Below the pieces are notes generated by a model. The model searched no databases. It was not told the DNA's origin and saw only the letters and a list, made by a program, of their open reading frames with translations. From JAPUIN01 sp041580375 (GTDB lineage: Bacteria > Acidobacteriota > Polarisedimenticolia > Gp22-AA2), in contig JBFGDZ010000126.1 in assembly GCA_041580375.1 (NCBI GenBank), forward strand, positions 1 through 10,922: 10,922 nt of DNA, read 5' to 3'. Position 1 is the stretch's first letter, and the number at the start of each line of letters is the position of its first letter. The translations under genes were made by a program, and so were the position numbers. Positions 7,013 to 10,922 of this stretch are shown in pieces.

Positions 7013-7041
7013 ATGATAGTCCGGCCGCGACGATTCGTCGA
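7013..7041 (-). promoter_or_regulatory. Probable promoter of the PhzF-family gene, with an overlapping palindrome
   Basis: On the minus strand TCGACG (7041-7036) and TATCAT (7018-7013, five of six consensus bases) are separated by exactly 17 bases, giving a start near 7006 and a leader of about 85 bases. A palindrome with 6-base arms and a 1-base centre, CGACGATTCGTCG, occupies 7028-7040 and overlaps the -35, as an operator might. It lies between the tadA stop (7053) and the PhzF-family start. Confidence 0.45.
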
Positions 7042-7052
7042 TGGAGCGGGAT

Positions 7053-7553
7053 TCAGAGCCGCCCGCGGGACGCACCTGCGGAGCGCCCCGCCCGGCGCCG
7101 GCTCCTGAAGAACCCGCGCAGCAGCGCGGCGCATTCGACGGCGCGAATCCCCCCCGTCACCTCCATGCGATGGTTGAGGCCGGCGGCGCGGCGCCCGCGC
7201 AGGAATCGCGCCGCGCCCACGCGCGGATCGCGCGCCCCGAAGACGAGACGGCCGAAGCGGGCGTGCAGCATCGCCCCCAGGCACATCAGGCAGGGCTCCA
7301 GCGTGACGTACAGCGTGGCGCCGGGAAGACGGTAATTGCGGACGGAGCGGGCGGCCCGGCGGATGGCGCCGATCTCGGCGTGGGCCGTCGGATCGCTCGC
7401 CGCGATCGGCCGGTTCGAACCCCGTCCCGCGATGCGGCCCCCGATCACGACGATCGCGCCGACCGGGACCTCTCCCCGCCGCGCGGCTGAGCGCGCGAGC
7501 CGGATCGCGCGATCCATGAAGTCCGCGTCTTCCGTGCTCCGGGTGCGGGGCAT
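7053..7553 (-). CDS. tadA: tRNA-specific adenosine deaminase TadA
   Basis: The zinc enzyme that converts adenosine 34 to inosine in the anticodon of tRNA-Arg(ACG); cytoplasmic, usually essential. The 166-residue translation carries every hallmark: EVPVGAIVV (28-36), DPTAHAEI with zinc ligand His58 and proton-shuttling Glu60, NYRLPGATLYVTLEPCLMC with zinc ligands Cys88 and Cys91, then VFGARD, NH and GFFRSRRR near the end. Spacing matches E. coli TadA (His57, Glu59, Cys87, Cys90). I start at ATG 7553, with GGAGGA six bases upstream; the in-frame ATG at 7601 would overlap the promoter at 7579-7621. The C-terminal tail after the RRR cluster is short and basic, as is common. It follows the TonB gene on the same strand but has its own promoter-like region. 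Confidence 0.95.
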   Translation of the reverse strand: MPRTRSTEDADFMDRAIRLARSAARRGEVPVGAIVVIGGRIAGRGSNRPIAASDPTAHAEIGAIRRAARSVRNYRLPGATLYVTLEPCLMCLGAMLHARFGRLVFGARDPRVGAARFLRGRRAAGLNHRMEVTGGIRAVECAALLRGFFRSRRRAGRSAGASRGRL

Positions 7554-7578
7554 CGCGCGTCCTCCAGCCTGATCGAGT

Positions 7579-7621
7579 CGGATGCCCGGCGAGTCTAGCA
7601 CGGCCCCTGCAAGGGCATCCG
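7579..7621 (-). promoter_or_regulatory. tadA promoter region framed by a perfect 9-bp inverted repeat
   Basis: On the minus strand TGCTAGACT (7600-7592) is an extended -10 element 38 bases before ATG 7553; no good -35 is visible. The arms CGGATGCCC (7579-7587) and GGGCATCCG (7613-7621) are perfect inverted copies 25 bases apart. The right arm covers the expected -35 position and the left arm the expected start site near 7585. Because transcription would begin inside the left arm, this is more likely a DNA operator than an RNA hairpin of the tadA message. In read-through from the TonB gene it could also fold as RNA. Confidence 0.45.
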
Positions 7622-7623
7622 CA

Positions 7624-7709
7624 GGCGGGAGGCAGCAGGAGTGGCGCGACGCTCACGCGGCGATATGCACAAGCGGGGGAACGATCGGCGGGAGAGCACC
7701 CGGCGGGAG
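7624..7709 (+). repeat. Three direct copies of GGCGGGAG in the tonB-tadA gap
   Basis: GGCGGGAG occurs at 7624-7631, 7687-7694 and 7702-7709, downstream of the TonB stop (CTCCCGCC on the transcribed strand). The spacing is irregular (63 and 15 bases). In DNA this GC-rich it may be chance. No hairpin with a T-run, and so no ordinary terminator, is visible after the TonB gene. Confidence 0.25.
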
Positions 7710-7733
7710 GTCGCGATCACCCGGTGCGAGCGA

Positions 7734-8549
7734 TCAGCGCGCGATGGTGAACTCGACGATGATGCGGACGTAGACCGCGATCGGCTGACCGTTCATCGAT
7801 CCGGGACGATAGCGCCACTGCTTGACCGCCTCGATCGCGGCGAACTCGAACCCGAAGCGGGGATCGGGCGCGCGCAGGACTTCGATCTCTCCGATCGAGC
7901 CGTCGGTCCGGACGGCCGCCAGCAGCATGACCGAGCCATCGACGCGCGCCAGGCGGGCGGCCCTGGGATACTCCGGCATGACCCGGCTTGAGAGGATCAT
8001 CTCCGGCGGGACCACGTTCGGCGACCATTCGTAGATCCGCGATCCCGTCCCGGCGCCGGGAGGTCCGTCGGGACCGCCCCCCGCGCATCCGGGGCAGCCT
8101 TCGAGGGTGCCCGAGAAATCGCTCCCCGTGCCGCCGGGAATCCCCGGCCCGGAGCCTTCGCCGATCGAATCCGGGAACATGTCCGTGCCGGTCATGTCCG
8201 CGACACCGCCCTCGAACGAGGGGTTCGGGGCGGGCTCCTTCAGCGGAACGGGGCGAGGCGGCTCCGGCCGGCGGGGCGATGGCGCGGCGGGGCGGCCGGC
8301 GCGCACCCGGCCCGCCTGTGCGGAGACGAGCCCGATCCGGGGTTGCGTGATCGGGGGATCGGTGGTGGGAATGGTCGCCTCCGGCCCGCGCATCATCTCG
8401 ACGATGAGGATCGGGACGAGGAGCGGTATCACGAGGATCAAAATATGTAGGAGCGAGGCTCCGGCGAGGGTCAGGATGCGGAGGGCCGGATCCTGACTTC
8501 GCCCCGGGCAGGTCAGAACAGGATCGGAAAGGGGTGATCGGTCGGTCAT
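7734..8549 (-). CDS. TonB family energy transducer
   Basis: A 271-residue protein anchored in the inner membrane that would pass energy from ExbB/ExbD to TonB-dependent outer-membrane receptors. It has a single N-terminal membrane helix at about 23-50 (LRILTLAGASLLHILILVIP), whose His35 probably matches the functionally important membrane His of E. coli TonB. Next comes a periplasmic linker rich in Pro (RRPEPPRPVPLKEP), then a Gly-rich stretch. The C-terminal TonB domain (about 187-271) shows PEYPRAARLARVDGSVML, VRTDGSIGEIEVLRAP, AAIEAVKQWRYRPGSMNGQP and a final VRIIVEFTI strand. The linker contains GCPGCAGG, an odd pair of cysteines. ATG 8549 lacks a clear ribosome-binding site, so the start is less sure. 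No exbB, exbD or receptor gene lies nearby, so its receptor is unknown. Confidence 0.88.
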   Translation of the reverse strand: MTDRSPLSDPVLTCPGRSQDPALRILTLAGASLLHILILVIPLLVPILIVEMMRGPEATIPTTDPPITQPRIGLVSAQAGRVRAGRPAAPSPRRPEPPRPVPLKEPAPNPSFEGGVADMTGTDMFPDSIGEGSGPGIPGGTGSDFSGTLEGCPGCAGGGPDGPPGAGTGSRIYEWSPNVVPPEMILSSRVMPEYPRAARLARVDGSVMLLAAVRTDGSIGEIEVLRAPDPRFGFEFAAIEAVKQWRYRPGSMNGQPIAVYVRIIVEFTIAR

Positions 8550-8764
8550 GCCGGCACCCGGTCGAGATCCAAAGAGGGTCGGCCCGGCTTCGACTCCCGA
8601 ACGGCCGGTGCGAAGAGTGTCCGGAAGCCGGTCGCCTGAAACCAGTGCCGGACCGACCCATGCTTCAATGACGAAAATGTACCCGGTTCACGCCGGGGGG
8701 CATCCAAGGGCGATCCGGTCGCTCTGAATATGCACCGCAGGGCGGGCGGAGCCGGCTCCGCAGT

Positions 8765-8795
8765 CCCGCCCCCCGGCGGCCGCCGCGGAGGCGGG
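8765..8795. repeat. GC-rich inverted repeat in the divergent gap between the TonB and lipoprotein genes
   Basis: CCCGCC (8765-8770) and GGCGGG (8790-8795) enclose the palindrome GGCGGCCGCC (8775-8784), so either strand could fold tightly. Since the flanking genes point away from each other it is not an end-of-gene terminator. A second small inverted repeat, CCCGG-6 nt-CCGGG, lies at about 8693-8708. Apart from these and the promoter at 8830-8857, the 346-base gap 8550-8895 shows no gene and no convincing promoter for the TonB gene. Confidence 0.35.
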
Positions 8796-8829
8796 GCCGG
8801 CGGGCCGCCACGGAAGGGCCGCGCTCCCT

Positions 8830-8857
8830 TGACCCCGGGCCGGGCGGGCCTAGATTG
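8830..8857 (+). promoter_or_regulatory. Promoter of the pseudopilin-core lipoprotein gene
   Basis: TTGACC (8830-8835) and TAGATT (8852-8857) are 16 bases apart, a near-consensus housekeeping promoter with a start expected near 8864. That leaves a leader of about 30 bases before ATG 8896 and rules against the in-frame GTG at 8863, which would sit at the transcription start. Confidence 0.6.
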
Positions 8858-8895
8858 TTGACGTGGGAACGTTTATCGATTCGGGGGTCGAAGCC

Positions 8896-9669
8896 ATGAG
8901 ATCGAGACTTTCATTCCTGGTGATCCTGCTGGCCGCGGCGCTCGTCCTGCCCTCGTGCTCCGGCGTGAAGGACATTCTCTCCGACGACGGAAAGCGCAAG
9001 GATCTCATCGAGACGATGGTCGGCGATCACGCCATCCGCAAGGAACTGATCGACCGTCTCGTCGGGCCGCCGAACGACCGGGCGGCCGTCATCGCGCGGA
9101 TCCTGGAGGACGAGGACGCCGCGGGGCACCTGGTGCAGAAGATCCTCGCCACGGAGAAGGGGAAAGCCCTCGTCGCCAGCCGCGTGGCCGCCGACGAAGA
9201 CCCCAAGACCTTCGTCCGCATGCTGATGCTGACCGGCGCCATGGGCGACTCGGTGACGCAGAAGCAGGCCGAAGCCATGGGGCTGGGACCGATCTTCGCC
9301 TACGGCAACCAGCGCCGGACGATGACCGACATGAAGAAGATCGCGTCGGTCGTCGAGGATCACGCGCGGCAGTCGAAGGGACGCTACCCGATCTGCGCGG
9401 ACTTCGCCGACGTGAACGAGTGCCTGGCGAAGAAGCTGAAGAACGGCGAGTGGAGCTCGCTGCGCGCGACCGACGCCTGGGGGCGCGGCTTCCAGTACCG
9501 CACCGACCCGGAGGGGACGATGTACGTCCTGATCTCCTACGCCAACGACGGCGAGTGGGACGGCCTCGGCAGGGTCGGGCCGACGGAGTCGTTCAACTGC
9601 GACATCGTCTTCACGAACGGCGACTTCATCCAGTGGCCCGGGATCATCCGCAAGTCGGAGATCCGCTAG
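8896..9669 (+). CDS. Lipoprotein with helical repeats and a GspG-like pseudopilin core domain
   Basis: A 257-residue protein with a lipoprotein signal (hydrophobic LVILLAAALVLPSC; lipobox Cys21). Residues 33-105 form about five helical repeats of 13-16 residues (for example RKDLIETMVGDHA, IRKELIDRLVGPPND, RAAVIARILEDEDA). Residues about 134-250 resemble the soluble core of the type II secretion major pseudopilin GspG. QRRTMTDMKKIASVV with SKGRYP matches the second half of the pilin helix, and TDAWGRGFQY, MYVLISYANDGEWDGLG and the terminal DIVFTNGDFIQWP match the C-terminal sheet and calcium-loop region. The pilin N-terminal methylation segment is missing; a lipid anchor and repeats replace it. 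ATG 8896 is supported by the promoter and by GGGGGT seven bases upstream. Cys166, Cys175 and Cys234 could form a disulfide. Function unknown. It could act with a type II secretion or pilus system, but none lies in the window. Confidence 0.78.
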   Translation: MRSRLSFLVILLAAALVLPSCSGVKDILSDDGKRKDLIETMVGDHAIRKELIDRLVGPPNDRAAVIARILEDEDAAGHLVQKILATEKGKALVASRVAADEDPKTFVRMLMLTGAMGDSVTQKQAEAMGLGPIFAYGNQRRTMTDMKKIASVVEDHARQSKGRYPICADFADVNECLAKKLKNGEWSSLRATDAWGRGFQYRTDPEGTMYVLISYANDGEWDGLGRVGPTESFNCDIVFTNGDFIQWPGIIRKSEIR

Positions 9670-9684
9670 CCCGCGCGGCTCCAC

Positions 9685-10461
9685 CTACAGGATGTTGAGG
9701 TAGGCGAGGAGATCCTCGATCTCGTCGTCGGTGAACGTCTCCGTGCTGCCCAGCTGCCTGAGGTAGCGGAGCTTCTCCGGGATGAGCGCCCTCAGGTTCG
9801 GGTAACGCCCGTCGTGAAAATAGGGCGCCGTCGTCGACAGGCCCCGCAGCGACGGCACGCTGAACGATCCTCCGCTGCCGATGTCCTCGTTGTCCGGCTT
9901 GGAGAAGACCGGCGGCACGTGGCAGGCGTTGCAGGACGCCTTGAAGAAGACCCGGTAGCCGCGCCGGGCCGCCGCCGGCGCCGCCTCGGTCGGGGCGCCG
10001 CCCCGGTCCAGATTCGGGTTCTCCGGGAAGGTCAGCGAGTTCAGGTAGGCGATGAGAATGTCGAGCTGCTCGTCCGTCGGCTCGGGCCCCTTCATGCGGG
10101 CGACGATGATCCCCTTGATGTTGTCCTTGAGCGTCTTGCCTCCCCCCCAGGAGTAGGGCGCGGTGTCCTTCACGCCCCACAGGAGCGGCGTGCTGCGGCC
10201 GTCCGACTGACCGTCCGGGACGACGTCCAGCCCGACGTAGGTCTTGTTGTTCGTGTGCCCCCCGCGCGGGTGGCAGGTGGCGCACGCCACCTGGCCGCTT
10301 CCGGACAGACCGGGATCGTTGAACAGCGCCTGCCCGGCCAGGATCGGATCGCCCGGCGCCTCCCGGGCCTGCTGCGGGGGCGGCGGGGCGGGAGCGCAGG
10401 CCCCCGCAAGGGCGAAGACGGCGATCAGGGCGACGGGCGCGAGGAAACGGGCACACGACAT
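9685..10461 (-). CDS. Di-haem cytochrome c, CcpA/MauG-like, exported
   Basis: A 258-residue exported cytochrome with two covalent haem sites, CATCH (60-64) and CNACH (177-181). The signal VALIAVFALAGACAPAP suggests a lipoprotein anchored at Cys22, although the -3 residue is Ala rather than Leu. The two haem domains look like tandem copies: each has CxxCH, then a TAPY motif (DTAPYSWGGG at 99-108, TTAPYFHDG at 210-218), then a helix ending in LxAYLNxL (136-143, 251-258). The second copy has the APYFHDG signature of bacterial cytochrome c peroxidases and MauG; the first has Trp in place of His. It is shorter than typical CcpA (about 320 residues). It may be a periplasmic peroxidase or electron carrier; the reaction is not certain. 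AGGAGG seven bases before ATG 10461 fixes the start. It converges with the lipoprotein gene across 15 bases. Confidence 0.87.
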   Translation of the reverse strand: MSCARFLAPVALIAVFALAGACAPAPPPPQQAREAPGDPILAGQALFNDPGLSGSGQVACATCHPRGGHTNNKTYVGLDVVPDGQSDGRSTPLLWGVKDTAPYSWGGGKTLKDNIKGIIVARMKGPEPTDEQLDILIAYLNSLTFPENPNLDRGGAPTEAAPAAARRGYRVFFKASCNACHVPPVFSKPDNEDIGSGGSFSVPSLRGLSTTAPYFHDGRYPNLRALIPEKLRYLRQLGSTETFTDDEIEDLLAYLNIL

Positions 10462-10515
10462 GGAGATCCCTCCTGGCTTCGGTCGGCTGCCGCGAATGGG
10501 TCTTAACGGCCGCCG

Positions 10516-10521
10516 AGTCTA
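10516..10521 (-). promoter_or_regulatory. Possible -10 box of the di-haem cytochrome gene
   Basis: TAGACT (10521-10516) lies 55 bases before ATG 10461. The context TAGACTCGGCGG closely resembles TAGACTCGCCGG at the tadA promoter (7597-7586), suggesting a shared promoter type in this genome. No -35 is recognisable. Confidence 0.3.
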
Positions 10522-10567
10522 CGACGACCGGCGCCCGGCGCGCCAGACCCCCGGGCCGGATTCCCCA

Positions 10568-10596
10568 TTGCGCGCCCGTGGAACCGGGCGTATGTT
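10568..10596 (+). promoter_or_regulatory. Candidate promoter of the right-edge secreted protein, with an inverted repeat in its spacer
   Basis: TTGCGC (10568-10573) and TATGTT (10591-10596) are 17 bases apart. The spacer is largely filled by the inverted repeat CGCCCG (10573-10578) and CGGGCG (10585-10590), six-base arms around six bases. Transcription would start near 10603, giving a leader of about 95 bases before ATG 10699. Confidence 0.4.
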
Positions 10597-10698
10597 GCGG
10601 ACAATAAAGATCGGGGACAGAACCATCCGGTCTTCGCCGCACCAACGAATCGCGGGCCCGCCCCTTCCCCCCGGCGGTTCCCGCACGGGAGGATCACC

Positions 10699-10922
10699 AT
10701 GGTGCGCGCACGCCTCGCCTTCCGTCGCCTGACAAACATTTCCGTCGCGTCGGTTCTCGGGGCCCTCGTCGTGGTCTCGATCGCGACCGTCCGTGGCGCC
10801 CCGGAGCGGGGCATCGTGCGTGATGATCCGGAATCGGACATCAGCGGGATCGAAGCGGAGGTCATGGGGCCGGCCGCCCCCCCGGCCGCGCCGAAAGGCT
10901 GGCCGCGAAGGCCCGGGCTCTC
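10699..10922 (+). CDS. Secreted protein of unknown function (N-terminal part, runs off right edge)
   Basis: The first 74 codons of a gene that continues past the window. The start is well supported: GGGAGGA lies five bases before ATG 10699. The translation begins with a basic stretch (VRARLAFRRLTN), then a hydrophobic segment (VASVLGALVVVSIATV) and possible cleavage near RGA, so it is an exported or N-terminally anchored protein. The following residues are charged (ERGIVRDDPESDISGIEAE), then rich in Ala, Pro and Arg. No domain is recognisable in what is visible. It is divergent from the di-haem cytochrome gene across 237 bases that hold the candidate promoters at 10516-10521 and 10568-10596. 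Family and function cannot be called. Confidence 0.7.
   Translation, partial: MVRARLAFRRLTNISVASVLGALVVVSIATVRGAPERGIVRDDPESDISGIEAEVMGPAAPPAAPKGWPRRPGL

Noticed and set aside
7408..7424. GGTTCGAACCCC, like a tRNA T-arm
   Set aside because: It encodes part of the conserved GRGSNRP stretch of TadA on the minus strand, and no acceptor, D or anticodon arms fit around it.
7620..7640. SRP RNA-like string (CAGGCGGGAGGCAGCAGG) beside tadA, where ffs is found in some bacteria
   Set aside because: It resembles the conserved SRP loop region, but the bases flanking the GGGA loop do not pair as required and no longer stem can be drawn.
8077..8106. CPGC in the TonB linker as a haem site
   Set aside because: The haem c motif needs CxxCH; the residue after the second Cys is Ala.
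9670..9684. Terminator between the convergent lipoprotein and cytochrome genes
   Set aside because: Only 15 bases separate the stop codons and they form no hairpin with a T-run.

Overview
The window is very GC-rich bacterial DNA from what looks like an uncultured environmental Gram-negative bacterium. TonB, lipoprotein signals and a predicted periplasmic di-haem cytochrome point to an outer membrane. The beta-helix protein with thrombospondin type 3 repeats, the FG-GAP protein and a GspG-like domain of a type familiar from Acidobacteriota make an acidobacterial lineage (or a similar candidate phylum) a reasonable guess, but no marker gene here settles it. There are no rRNA, tRNA, CRISPR or insertion-sequence features.

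Layout, left to right. Positions 1-3301 (minus strand) hold two secreted surface-type proteins: the N-terminal part of an FG-GAP repeat protein, and a 929-residue beta-helix protein ending in two FN3-like modules separated by calcium-binding thrombospondin type 3 repeats. A divergent regulatory region (3302-3477) leads into a plus-strand run of four closely spaced genes (3478-6123): a Na+/phosphate cotransporter-type membrane protein, a separate PhoU-domain partner, a Tat-exported VOC-fold protein and a small, very basic protein of unknown function. The minus strand then carries a PhzF-family enzyme, the tRNA adenosine deaminase TadA and a TonB-type energy transducer (6127-8549), each probably with its own promoter. 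Past a structured 346-base divergent gap lies a lipoprotein whose C-terminal half resembles the core of a type II secretion pseudopilin (8896-9669). It converges with a di-haem cytochrome of the CcpA/MauG type (9685-10461). A secreted protein running off the right edge starts at 10699.

The most coherent functional unit is the transporter/PhoU pair, where a two-domain protein of many bacteria is split into two translationally coupled genes. The transporter has no usual start codon in front of its first membrane helix; an AUA behind a Shine-Dalgarno-like sequence is the best candidate. The most unusual single gene is the pseudopilin-core lipoprotein. Several gene fronts carry palindromes overlapping promoter-like sequences (390-406, 3400-3413, 7028-7040, 7579-7621, 10573-10590). 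These are the best regulatory leads, but they come from reading alone. I see no complete undescribed defence or mobile system.
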